NCBI GenBank assembly: GCA_029204225.1
Contig: CM055111.1
Location: forward strand, 29,858,790 to 29,922,789
Origin: Diphasiastrum complanatum
Taxonomy: Eukaryota; Streptophyta; Lycopodiopsida; Lycopodiales; Lycopodiaceae
DNA length: 64,000 nt
Reading direction: 5' to 3'
In this document: positions 21,857 through 32,671 of the stretch, one piece after another
Layout of the letters: each line of letters opens with the position of its first letter
Position numbering within the stretch: position 1 is the first letter of the stretch
The notes under the pieces: model-generated
Databases searched by the model: none
What the model saw: the letters and a program-made list of their open reading frames with translations, nothing else
What the model was told of the DNA's origin: nothing
Position numbers and translations under genes: made by a program

Positions 21857-22606
21857 TATAGGGTCGAAGATCTTACGTAGTATAGCCCTCCCACCTATGA
21901 ACAAGGGTTAGATCACTAGATAGGTACCTAACTATGCATAGATGCTACTTTTAGTTAATTTCCTACTTTCTCCCTTAACTCTACTCAGCACTAACATTAT
22001 TCTCCTTTAACTCTACTCCTCTACACTAACATTCATCATTATTTGGGTGAAGGGAAGGGATAGAAAAGAAGAGATTGAGAAGAGAAGAGAGAAGGAGAGA
22101 GAGATAGAGAGTGATGAACTTGAAAGCAATTGAAAACAACAAGAGCAATAGCAAGCATTGAATTGCAAATGAGGATGCTTTTCTTCCAAAATTGGTAGAG
22201 TTTCCTCCTTCTCATTAAGCATGAAAATAGTGTACAAATGGTGCCTTTTTATAAAATGGGGAAGGCCCTTGCCCCTCAATCCTATTGGCTAATATTCACA
22301 ATGATCCTATTCATTCATCTTGGACCCAACTTGATCCAAGGGTCCACAAAAAGTACATTAGAAATCACAAGATTCATGTGAGTCCCAATTTGGACCCAAC
22401 TCTAAAAAGTAATCTCTAAGTTTAAAAATGACATTGGGCCTCTAGTTTTATTTTAATTCCAAGGCCCAAGTCATGTTTATTTTATTTACAACTTTATTTG
22501 CGTGCTCATTGGGCCATGGGCTTATACGCACAAGATGCCATGCCCTCGTAACACATTTTATTGGATGATTTTATTTATTTACACTTTGTTGCGAATACCC
22601 CCAACA
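21857..22606 (-). repeat. Gypsy 5' LTR (minus orientation)
   Basis: It is 750 bp, starting TGTTGGGGGTATTCGC and ending CCCTATA one base before the primer site. It is an inverted relative of the LTR at 2,403-3,210, with long shared blocks including the TATAAAAAGGC promoter region (about 22,250) and the GA/CT-rich stretch at 22,065-22,115. The final CA has become TA. Confidence 0.85.
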
Positions 22607-23515
22607 CTTGTGTTAGGAAGAATCATGATGTCCGTTGCAGATGGGACATCACGATGGATAGTATAGCGCGAAGACTGGTAAGTACCGGTAGAAGACATGA
22701 TGATCAGAAAGGAATTATAAATGCGTAAAAGTGTATCAAAAAGCAATGTAGAAAATTTGGAAGGCTTTGGTTGCAAGAAAAATTCGCAAGAGCTTCACTA
22801 GCACAAGTGAGGAATGAATTAAATTCAGCCAACTTATAGGTGAATTTGGTGGGTCCATTACACTGAATAGTAGTTTGGCTGATCAGTTCTGAACAAAAAT
22901 TTGCAGGCATGTGCAGTACTATAAAAATAGGCTATAAAAATCGCGGCAAAGGTTTGTAGGGCTCTGAACGTATCAGGCGAACGTTTTCGAGGGCTGGCGA
23001 AGGATGAACCTTAGCCCAGGAGGGTCCTTCGTCCAGGTACTGTCATAAATGCATTTTTTCACAATCTGAACCTATGGACAACCTAATTTTGACATTTTAA
23101 GATCATCTAGCAGGTCGGCGAAGGTTCATAATGAGGTTATGATGCTCAACGAAGGTTTCCAAAATGGCATATCACTAAACATTCGTCTGACTCAAAATAT
23201 GGATTTTTATTTGTCAGGAACCTTCGTCCACCCCAATTTAAATAAATCAAGAGTGGATGTATAGTCTGAGAGCTCAGCGAAGGTTTCTGGTACTGTATTA
23301 GGCCAAATCTGTCCAAATCAGTGGTTTTCTAAGTTATTGTCCATCAAAAAATAATGTGCTTCTTTTTCCTTATGATGATGACTTCCTGACTTTTGCTCAT
23401 CAATCTTTCCTTATTTTTTTTTTTTTCTTTAACTATCTTTTTCCAAAAAACTCAGCAAATTAAATATTGAAAACAAAAAATTGAAAAACAAATAAAATTA
23501 AAAAATATATTGAGA
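22607..23515 (-). other. 3' non-coding part of a gypsy element, with CCTTCGYC motifs
   Basis: It lies downstream (minus strand) of the integrase end at 23,516. No protein domain is recognised. The sequence is AT-rich and contains at least seven copies of GGCGAAGG/CCTTCGTC or one-base variants between about 22,970 and 23,290. The next gypsy LTR begins at 22,606, so the 3' LTR of this element is missing or unrecognised. Confidence 0.5.
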
Positions 23516-26500
23516 TCAAGCTTGCTGGACTGGCGGAGCAGGCTGCCAAAACTTGCATAATCGGCTTCCATTAACCGGAGTATCGAATAGTTTTCCATCC
23601 AAGTGCTCAAGAATTACTGCGTCATAGTTCAAGATTTCCTTCACTTTATACGGGCCTTCACTGGTAAACTTCAACTTACCCTTGATCAGCTTGGTTTTGT
23701 ACATCAATGCAAGATCTCCTGCTTTCAGATTTTTTTTGTGCAATTGACAATCGTGCCAGGCCTTGCCGTGGGCTTTCTCTACTGTTAAGGCATGAACTGC
23801 GATCAATCGGGTTTCACATAGTTTGTGCAACACTTCATGATGGAGTTGTATAGACATATCATCATTCAATCGTTCTGTGGCTGCTATGCGTAAAGATGGG
23901 ATTAAAAATTCAATTGGCATAACAGCATCTTGATCATAAACCAGTTGAAAAGGTGTTTGACTTGTACTATTTTTTTAAGCGGTTCTGAATGCCCATAATG
24001 TTGCATACAGTTTATATTTCCAATCGGACCGACTTGCTTCAACTGTCTTTGTCATAATGGTGCAGAGAATCTTATTGGAAGATTCAGCTTGGACATTCCC
24101 TCTAGGATAGTAGGGAATACTAAATCTGTGTATAACAAAAAAATCTTTCAGTAAGCACTTTATTATTTGATTAACAAAGTGTGTATCCCGGTCACTGACA
24201 AGTTCGATCGGACATCCAAATCTGATTATAATATTTTCATATAGAAAGTTGGCCGTAGATTTCGCATCACCCACTTTGACAGCTTTGGCTTCAACCCACT
24301 TGGTCATATAATCAGTTGCGATGATAATGTATCGGGCCTGAGATCCTTGCGTGACAGGATGAATAGGACCAACATAATCCAGTCTCCATTTTTCAAACGG
24401 TGCTTGCAATAAAACCGGATGCAAGGGTTTATAATTCTGTCAAGTAGGCCATCGTGCTCGCTGGCAACATCACATGTCTGAATAAAATTTTCTGTGTCCT
24501 TATGAAGCGTAGGCCACCAACAACCGGATTGCAAAAGTTTGCGAACAGTAATATCTATAGAGAAGTGTCCTCCACCCATGCCATCATGTGAAAACATGAT
24601 TAAATCTAGTACTTCATGTGGTAAAACACACCTTCGTAAAATATTATCTGATCCACAATGGTACAATTGTCCTGCAATTAATTGATAAGATTGAGCCTTG
24701 TGAATCAATTGTCTCTTCTATACTTTTGTCAAAGAGTCATTCGGTTGTCCTAGCATCAGGTACTCAACAATATCTGCCGCCCACTCAGGTACTGCTTCAA
24801 CATAGAACAGTGCAGCATCTGGCAGTTCATCATCCACTTCAGTATTAACTGGTGCGGATTCAATTCGCGAAACGTGATCAGCTAGATAATCTTGCTTTCT
24901 CTTTTGAACCACAATCCGAAAGTCAAATTCAGTCAATAATAATAATCATCTTGCAATACGTCCAGTATTGCATGTCTTGTTTACCAAGTAAAGTAATGGT
25001 TGATGATCCGTATAAAATGCAAAGTGCGTTTCCATAAGGTAGTGACGAAATTTTTGAACAGAAAAAATCATGGCTAGCGCTTCATGTTCTGTTGTTGAAT
25101 AATTCTTCTCTAGATCTGTAAGCTATCTGCTTGCAAATTGTATAGGGTAATCCTTCTTATAGTCACCTGGCTGCGTCAAAACTAATCCAATGGCATATTT
25201 TGAGGCATCCGTATGAACATGAAACTCTATCGTCCAATCTGGAGAACGCAGTATTGGTGCTGAAGTTAATGCTTTTCTTAACTTTTCAAAGGCTTCTACT
25301 GTCCAAATAGGAACAATAGTTAGTTTGTATATAGGTCGTGCTAAATCCGCAAAGAAGATAATAAAAATTCGATAGTAGTTCGCATGACCCATAAACACAT
25401 AAACTCCTCGAATTGTTGCTGGCGGTGGCAATTCCACAATAACTTTGATCTTAGAATAATCGGTGGCAATACCATGTCTTGATATCACATGTCCAAGCAC
25501 AACTCCGTGCAAAACCCATGTCTGGCATTTTTCCAGATTTAGAGAAATCTGATATTTGCGGCATCTTTCAAATACTTTCTCCAATCGATCCAGGTGGTAT
25601 GTATCTGTACTATGAACTCCCAAGTCGTCCAAGTAAATTTCAAGGAATTTATGCAGATAATCTTTAAACGCAAATTGCATTACTCTTTAGAATGAACTTG
25701 GTGCATTACAGAGTCCAAACGGCATTACTTTGTAAGCATAGGTGCCCCATTCTGTTGCAAAAGCAGTTTTGTGGCGATCGGCAGGTGCAATCTTAACCTG
25801 GTTGTAACCACTAAATCCAACCATGAAACTATAAGCTTCCGCTCCAACAAGGCGATCCAAAATGCTTTCAGTAAAAGGCAACGGAAAGTAATCCTTCCGT
25901 GTCACTTTATTCAATGCTTTGAGATTCACACAAATCCTCAATTTTCCATTTTTCTTAGGAACAATGACAATCGGTGAAATCCATTCAGTGTGCTCAATCT
26001 CATAAATGAGATCGGCATCAAGCAATCTCCGAAGTTCTTTCTTAATCAGATCTGCCACATTAGGATTACAGCAATAGAAGTTTGTAACCTTTGGATCTGC
26101 ATCAGGTACTAAAGGTATGGTATGTTCAATCACTGATGTCGAAATACCCTTCAAATCTTGATAAGTCCATGCAAAGCAATCTTGATACTTAATAAGTAAC
26201 AAGCGGAGTGCTTGATACTATTCAGGAGTAAATTGTGATCCCACTTGTACAATCTTTTTCGGTTCTCCTGGTCTGGCAAGATTCATTGGCTGCATCCTAG
26301 CTGGGCCATCGTAAACCTCTTTAGATTTCGGTATGTGTTCTTCAGGTTCACGATGTGCTTTAGGTAACATAATAACCACATCATCCAGTGTATAACGTTT
26401 AAAATGTTTTGGCATATCATGCTGGATTACATTTGCTTGTTCTTTTTCGAAAGGACTTGTCTTGGATCTTTGTTTAGTCTTCTTAGCAGGAATTGATCGT

Positions 26501-27671
26501 GGAGGTGATGACTTTCGAGATGATGATTCTTTTTTCACATGTGAAGACTTCCTAGACGATGATGTCTTGCTGTAAGTCTGACTTGAAGAATCATTCTTGA
26601 CTTTTCCTTTGTCTTTATCCAATAGAGGTGGCACTTCCTTTGAATCAATCTTCCGAGGGATATTTTTTCATTTCAGGACCGTATTATAATGTTGCTTAGC
26701 TTGTTTCTTCGTCATCAAACCTGTGATCTTGTCTCCCTTCAATATAACTGCTTTGGGCAGTTTGATTGTTGGTTCATCAGAAACATTATGCACTTCAAAT
26801 CTGGTCGGATCCATATGATTTAAAATCTGCTCATCTGTAAGTTCTGCATTGCCATCATAAGTCAAGGCATGGCTCACTAGTATGAGATCATCCTCAATTG
26901 GATCTGGTATAGGTTCTGTTGATATCTAGGCTACATTTAGTGGAAACGTGATTTGTGTATCCAAAGTTCGATCTAATAAGAAAATCTCGTTCAATACTGA
27001 TTGAATATCTTGTTGACACATATATCCTACTGTACAATCAATTGTTGCAAGAGCTTCATTTCAAATGACAGTATCCGTTTGAGAATCGTAATGAACTCCC
27101 AATTTTTTCTTTGGTCGATCACAAGTGTGATCCGTTGTTGATGAATCATCATCTTCTTTTTGAACCACTGGTTTGATAGTCCAAGTCGTAGGATCAACTT
27201 TAACTGCACATTCACGATTTTCAAAAGTGATTTTTTTGGTGCCCTAGTTATGAATTACTTGCGCAACTCGTAACCATGGACGTCCTAATATAACTCGGTA
27301 GACATTTGGTGCTTGTGGTAAGTCCATCATGATGAAAGTAATGACGAACTGTACTCCTGCAATTCTGACAGGTATATCTTCTACCATTCCTCGTGGACGA
27401 ACTGTCGTTTGATCAACTAGCTTAATAGCAAAAGTAGTAGGTTTGATCTTTGTATTGCAACCTTCTCAGGTTCCTTGTTTGCTTCTCCATGAAAATTTTT
27501 CAATGATTTGATCTTCTCATCAAATTGCAACTGTAACTTTTCCATCTGTTTCTGCTGGGTCTTCCCAAGTTTCTCGAACTCATTGAGCATCATTTCTGCA
27601 GTAGCATTGGCATTCGTTGATGCAATAGTGGTGGATGTCGTAGTAGTCTTCCCTACTGTATAAGGCAACAT
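23516..27671 (-). pseudogene. Ty3/gypsy gag-pol remnant (protease region, RT, RNase H, integrase)
   Basis: Read on the minus strand, the order is: a gag-type tail from 27,671 (TTTTSTTIASTNANATAEMM, then Gln/Lys-rich); broken protease-region frames (27,224-26,668); a Lys/Ser-rich linker (26,634-26,218); RT from 26,202 (CFAWTYQDLKGIS, DLIYEIEHTEWISPIVIVPK, YAYKVMPFGLCNAPSSF); the catalytic IYLDDLG near 25,630; an RNase H-like part (FHVHTDASKYAIGLVLTQPG); then integrase with a zinc-finger remnant (24,708-24,430), LDYVGPIHPVT, SDRDTHFVNQ and QAESSNK (the D, D and E), and a C-terminal KFTSEGPYKVKEI domain ending at 23,516. Stops or frameshifts separate the blocks at about 25,683, 25,120, 24,715, 24,420 and 23,970. 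No LTR of its own is seen at either end. Confidence 0.9.
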
Positions 27672-28712
27672 ACTGACAGAGAAACCTATTCAGATCACCA
27701 ATCTTAAGATCCATTTGGATCTAAGATATCAGAGAAAATAACAAAAATCAATCAAATTTGCCAGATTTGGTCAAAAAGAGACAAAAAGCGTCATCAGGGC
27801 TTAGAACTTTTTATCCTCTTTCAAGAAACCTATGGCGAGTTGCAGACACCTTCGATTTTGTTCACAAAAACTTCAGTTTGAAGGGCGAAGATTAATTTCC
27901 AACAAATTTCCAGAAACATCAAAAAAACCGTCAAAAAACATCAAAAAATCTCCAAAACCCTAAAAATATAGAAAATAAGCCTTCGCCCGATTCATTGTGC
28001 TTAGAAGTGATTCAGATCTATCTACTGCCAGGTCGACAAAGAGTAATATAAAAAAATATAAAGATTTTTAGAGGATCAGTTGTCATATTGCTATATTTTT
28101 GTCAAAAAGTTACTTTTTTGCAAAAATACCAATATTACTCTTGATCCTTCACCATAACCTTTGTTGAGTTTTCAAAATATTCTATTTATAGTAAGATACT
28201 ATTTTTGAGTTCGACGAAGATTATTCTTGATCATATCATAGAAAATCTTGAATTTTACCCTCGTTAGACAACAAAAAACTGTATTTCCTTGTGTCAAAAA
28301 CCTTCGTCCGGTTTTTCATAGTTTTATCTATGTCAAATTTTTCACCAGAGATGTCGGCGAAGGTTATTTCTCAAGAAATTGTCAAAAGTTTTGTTCGGAG
28401 AGTTTTTTTTTTCTTCCCAAAATAGCATTGTTTAACCTTTGCCGAGCCAACCTTCGCCAGTCCTATTTTTAGTTTTTGATTTTCCAGATCAAGTCTCTGT
28501 CAAAATTTGGATCAAATCTGATATATTCTGAATTGGATTTTGAGAGATTTATCATTTTTGAGAAGTATCAATTGATCGAATTTCAAAAAGTTTTTTATCA
28601 TATAGAGTCAGATTCTTGAAAAAGGAAATAGATCTAGCGGATTTGATCTGAGATAGTTTTTTGGAAAAATCTAGATCCAATCTCATTGTCCGCTTGATCT
28701 AAATTTGTAAAG
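27672..28712 (+). other. AT-rich leader-like DNA with CCTTCG motifs, in inverted arrangement
   Basis: This non-coding stretch lies between a minus-strand gag tail (ending 27,671) and a plus-strand gag start (28,713). It contains at least seven CCTTCGYC/GGCGAAGG-type motifs (about 27,850-28,460), the same motif as in 22,970-23,290. It looks like the 5' leader of the plus-strand gag fragment. Confidence 0.45.
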
Positions 28713-28960
28713 ATGGCTGTCCCTGGAGCTGCTCCTGGAGGTGCTCCACAGGAGGTCAATTCAATTATTGCTAGAAGAGCACCCCGATTGGATCTACCCA
28801 AGTATAATGAATTAACAGATCCAGTTAGATTTCTTCAGATCTATGCTGAGTCCTGTGAGGTCTATGGTGAGATTTATCCTCAAGATAAACTTAAGCTATT
28901 TCCTATGGCCTTAACAAGCGCAACACAAGATTGGTACTATTTCAAACAAGCAAATCCACT
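28713..28960 (+). pseudogene. Ty3/gypsy gag N-terminal fragment
   Basis: The ATG at 28,713 opens MAVPGAAPGGAPQEVNSIIA followed by RAPRLDLPKYNELTDPVRFL and FPMALTSATQDWYY. This is the standard start of a plant gypsy retrotransposon gag domain: a proline/lysine patch, a charged helix, then the L..A..WY motif. Homology ends at about 28,960, after which the frame runs into unrelated DNA until 29,087. It points away from the neighbouring gypsy pol, whose own gag N-terminus is missing, so an inversion or two partial copies head to head is likely. Confidence 0.75.
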
Positions 28961-29089
28961 CAAATCAAGCAAAATCAATCCCAAACTAACCCTAAAATGC
29001 AGATCTAGCACTATTCATGCCACGACAAGATGCCTAATGCAAGCTAACCATCAACCAAACATGCTTCAAACTGAAAATTTGGCGTAGCT

Positions 29090-30463
29090 CCCCGGCATAA
29101 GCTTTTTTACTTTCACTATAACCAACAAAGATGCCTTTGAAAGAAGTGGCATCTTCCTTTTTCCTTGTTTCAAAAGAAATTTGTACATAACAAGTACATC
29201 CAAAAACTTTCAAATCACTAAGATTTGGCTTTTTGCCAAACAATACTTCATAAGGGTTAAGTCCTTTAATGGCACTATTAGTCATTCTATCACAAAGAAA
29301 GTTTGCACATAAAATAGCTTCTCCCCAAAATGAAATAGAAAGAGATGCATCAGCACACTCACATAGTGTCCTATTCTTTCTCTCAGCTACTCCATTTTGT
29401 TGTGGAGTATATGTACAAGTAAACTCTCTCTTTATGCCATTAGTTTCACAAAACTCTTTCATCCTATTGGAGATGTACTCCCCTCCATTATCACTTCTTA
29501 ATACTTTCAAGCTAGTATTAAGTTGCTTTTCCACAAGAGTTTTGAACTTTACAAAGGACTCAAAAACTTCACTTTTCTTAGACAAGAGATAAACCCAAGA
29601 GTATCTTGATTCATGTGAAAATGAATGAACATCCGAGTGTATAAGGTCAAGAGGAGAGTTAGATCTTATCAAAGATTTTTTGAAATGAAGCTTATGAGAT
29701 TTGGAGAGTCCACAAGCTTCACAAAGCTTGCCACACTTGGATATGGTTTTGGGAAGTCCTCTTGCTACCTCCTTTGTCACCATGGTCTTCATAGCTTTGT
29801 AGTTAGGATGGCCTAACCTTTTGTGCCATAATTCCACTTGAGTGAGCTCCTCCCTTGCCATGTTCACACTTTCAACCATCACATTAGTATCCAATTTGAA
29901 TAACCTCCCTTGCTTGAAACCACTAGCAATACATTTTTCATCTTTCAAGATAGAACATGCTCCATGCTTGAAATGTACATCTAATACACTATCCATAAGT
30001 TGTCCTACACTCAACAAGTTCTTTGTAATTGAAGGTACATAAAGAACATTGTCTAGATCTATTTTTTTGGATGATCCTAGACATAAAGGAATGGATCCAA
30101 CACCTACAATCTCACATTCTTGATCACTTGCAGTGAAGATAAATCTCTTAGAACTATTATAAGAAAGTAGATTAGAAAAGTAGTCTTTTTGGTGAGTCAT
30201 GTGAGAGCTTGCCCCACTATCAATTTACCAAGTGTCTTGATTATATGTTTGTGGTGAGGATACCATCAAAGATAGATTGCCTTCTTCCTCCTCCTCAAGC
30301 ACAAGATTGCCTTGATTGTCCTTCTCTTGGGCATTCTTCTTCTTGTAGCACTCGGATGCAAAATGTCTCTTTTTTCCACAAAAGAAACACTTGAGCTTCT
30401 TCTTGTCCTTCTTGCTCTTGCCTTTGGAACTTGATGCTCCATCTTTGTTCTCCATCACATTCA
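29090..30463 (-). pseudogene. Ty1/copia zinc knuckle, protease and integrase fragment
   Basis: On the minus strand the order is: a zinc knuckle CFFCGKKRHFASECYKKK (about 30,390-30,340); an acidic linker; a stop at about 30,226 in the protease start; then a long open stretch from 30,200 with NLLSVGQLMD, the GAG-pre-integrase ELWHKRLGHPNYKAM, the integrase motifs HSDVHSF, LRSDNGGEYIS and QQNGVAERKNRTLCE (the D, D and E), and the KVFGCTCYVQI C-terminal motif, ending after YSESKKAYAG at about 29,100. RT and RNase H are absent. The zinc-knuckle part is joined directly to the protease of a different copia family at 30,463. The nearest relative in the window is the complete element at 31,178-37,402. 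Confidence 0.9.
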
Positions 30464-31177
30464 AATTCTACTCTATGTCCTAGATCTGTGATTTCGCTTA
30501 CAGAGAGCAGATTTGTAGATAAATTTGGTACATACATGACTTTAGAGAGTAGCTTAGATTGATCATTTGCAAAGGTTAATCTTACAGTGCCTTCACCTTT
30601 AATAGCCTGTGTGCTATTGTCACAAAGGTGAACATACTTTTTGGTACTGTAAGGTGTATAGGACTCGAAACAGCCAATAAGGCTAGTCATGTGCTGAGTG
30701 GCTCCGAAATCCAGGAACCAAGAACTGTCGCCAGATGCTCCTTGATGGCTGGTCATGAAGGCATCATGATCCGCTTTTTGAATAGGCTGTGGAGCTTCTG
30801 TAGCTGCATTTGCCACTTGATTCGACTGACTCTTGTTGTTGTTTTTCGCTTGCAGTATCCGGCAGTCTTGAATTTTGTGGTTGTTTCGCTTAAAGTATCT
30901 GCAGAACAGCTTCTTCTTTGTCTGCGGATTCAACTGTTCTTTGTGTTGTGTTGGTTTATGGTCTGGCTTTGATTGCTTCGAGCCTTTCTTCTTCTTCTGC
31001 TTAGTCGTGCTCTTGTTGGTGTATAAGGCGTGAGAATCAACTGAGGAACTTGAGACTTCATTCCTCTGCGTGTCTTCCTGCAACAACATAGTAATGACTC
31101 TCAAAAGAGTCAATTCTGGATGAGTCGTGATGATCATCACCCAGCTGTCGTATGAGCTTGGCAAGCTTGTAAGCAGT
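30464..31177 (-). pseudogene. Older copia element: gag C-terminus, zinc knuckle, protease (right part of a split element)
   Basis: The minus-strand frame from about 31,170 reads LPSSYDSWVMIITTHPELTL, a Lys-rich tract, a zinc-knuckle variant CRYFKRNNHKIQDC in which the second Cys is Phe, then SSWFLDFGATQHMTSL, where the catalytic DSG motif has become DFG. It ends in LGHRVEFEC at about 30,464, where another element's sequence is fused. The gag N-terminal part lies at 37,403-37,870, beyond an inserted complete copia element. The substituted active-site and zinc residues indicate decay. Confidence 0.85.
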
Positions 31178-31915
31178 TGTGAAGAATTGAAAAAGATTAT
31201 CTATGTTAGATATAGGGGTCTTATGTTTTTTACATCAAGCATCTAGGTGTAGGATGTTGATAGGAATAAATTTGGCATAGATGGCAAATTATGCATTTCC
31301 ACTTGTAATGCCACTATTGAGCCAAAATAGAGTAAGAGGCTAAACACTTGCTAATTAGAGTGTAGACAAGTGTAAAGTTTTTGTTTGATGAATTCCAAGA
31401 GGTCCAATAGGATTTAGAGGTGGAACCTTGTGAGGTCCAATAGGAAATTGAGGTGTGCTTGAATATAGTCCAATAGAATTAAGAAGTGCATAGATCAATG
31501 ATCCAATAGGATCAAGAGGTGACAAAATATGGTCCAATCATAGTTAAGCATAGTGGTAGCTCGTGGACCTACTAGTATCATTGTACTCCTCATTTTGAAG
31601 TCAATTTGATTTGGTGATTTCATGGATTTTGTGAGTTATTGGATTTCTAGCTTTCTCTCTCTACCCGAGAGCTCATGATGCATTTTCTCTCTCTACCCGA
31701 GGAGAGCAGCTTGTTTTTACTTAGATTATTTTTTGAATACTTCCCACACATATGAGTGAGAGTTGGAAGTGATTGAATGCATGTAGTAGTGTGTTTTTGC
31801 CATAGGATTCAAGATTGATCTTGAATCTCAATCTAGCCTTGATCTTGGTGCATCTACACACCTTAGGAGATCACAAGTACATGTAGTGGACAGTCCACAC
31901 GTGTAAAATTCAACA
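31178..31915 (+). repeat. 5' LTR of the complete copia element
   Basis: TGTGAAGAATTG...AAATTCAACA, 738 bp, directly followed by the primer site TGGTATCAGAGCC. It contains repeated tccaataggatt-type blocks and a paired ccgag/ctacccgag segment near 31,660-31,710. Confidence 0.95.
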
Positions 31916-32671
31916 TGGTATCAGAGCCTACCTAAGGTTACCATGCATTTTGATCCATCTAAGTGAAAAAATTTCATCAATCTTGAGCTAGAAGTTGTCA
32001 AGGCCCATTTTCCTAGCTATCTTGTTCAATCTTGGATCAAAAGAGATCAAAAGGACATTGATTGGGTCTGACCTGGTACTATACGGATTCAGGTGCTCAG
32101 ACACGTGTGAGGAACATCCAATTTCAGTTTGGAAGTTCTCTCTCATGTTTGATCCATTTATCTTGCTTAATAGCTTATTTTGAAGCTATTTTTGTCTAGT
32201 TTCTGTTGCAATCAGTTTCATTCCATTTGGTTGAGCCAATCAAAAGTTATAAGCTTTTGAAGAGGGTTAGGTAGGGCACCTAGACCTGGGTGGACACATT
32301 TGGTTTGGTCAAGAGATTGCTTGGTTGATCTAAAATCACAGTTGTATGCTTGCCAATCTCATCTATATGTGATCTAGGCACTGTTTTGAGATCTTAGCCA
32401 TTTTGTTTCATGCAATATCATTGTATTTGAGTCAAATTTGGTTTCTTAGTGTATTTCACATGTGCTAAAAGTGTTAGATCCTAACTTTGCCTATACTCCA
32501 TCATTTGATGTGAAATAGATCTTGTTTTAGAGAGATTTGAGTAGCTAGTGAGAATCAATTCACAAATTGTTGTAAGATCTTTCATAGGAGGAGATAGTAC
32601 TCAATTATTGGATGCTATTGAAAGTGTGTAACAACATTTATTGTTCATCATTTGAGTTTTCTTCACTTCAA

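Larger units (their letters stand above)
19811..22606 (-). mobile_element. 5' end of a Ty3/gypsy element: LTR, primer site, long leader, gag-like start
   Basis: In minus orientation the order is LTR (22,606-21,857), one spacer base, a primer site TGGCGCCGTTGTCGG (21,855-21,841) of the tRNA-Asp type typical of plant gypsy elements, about 1.8 kb of leader, then a Gln/Pro/Ser-rich frame (20,044-19,811, starting MWTFPTCVNSENFVTFNP and containing PNVAPRYGAPNQPQRM) that looks like the hydrophilic tail of a gag-type protein. The rest of the element is missing: it runs into a plus-strand frame at about 19,850. The leader is unusual in carrying many ACTCTCGCA/TGCGAGAGT motifs. Confidence 0.75.
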
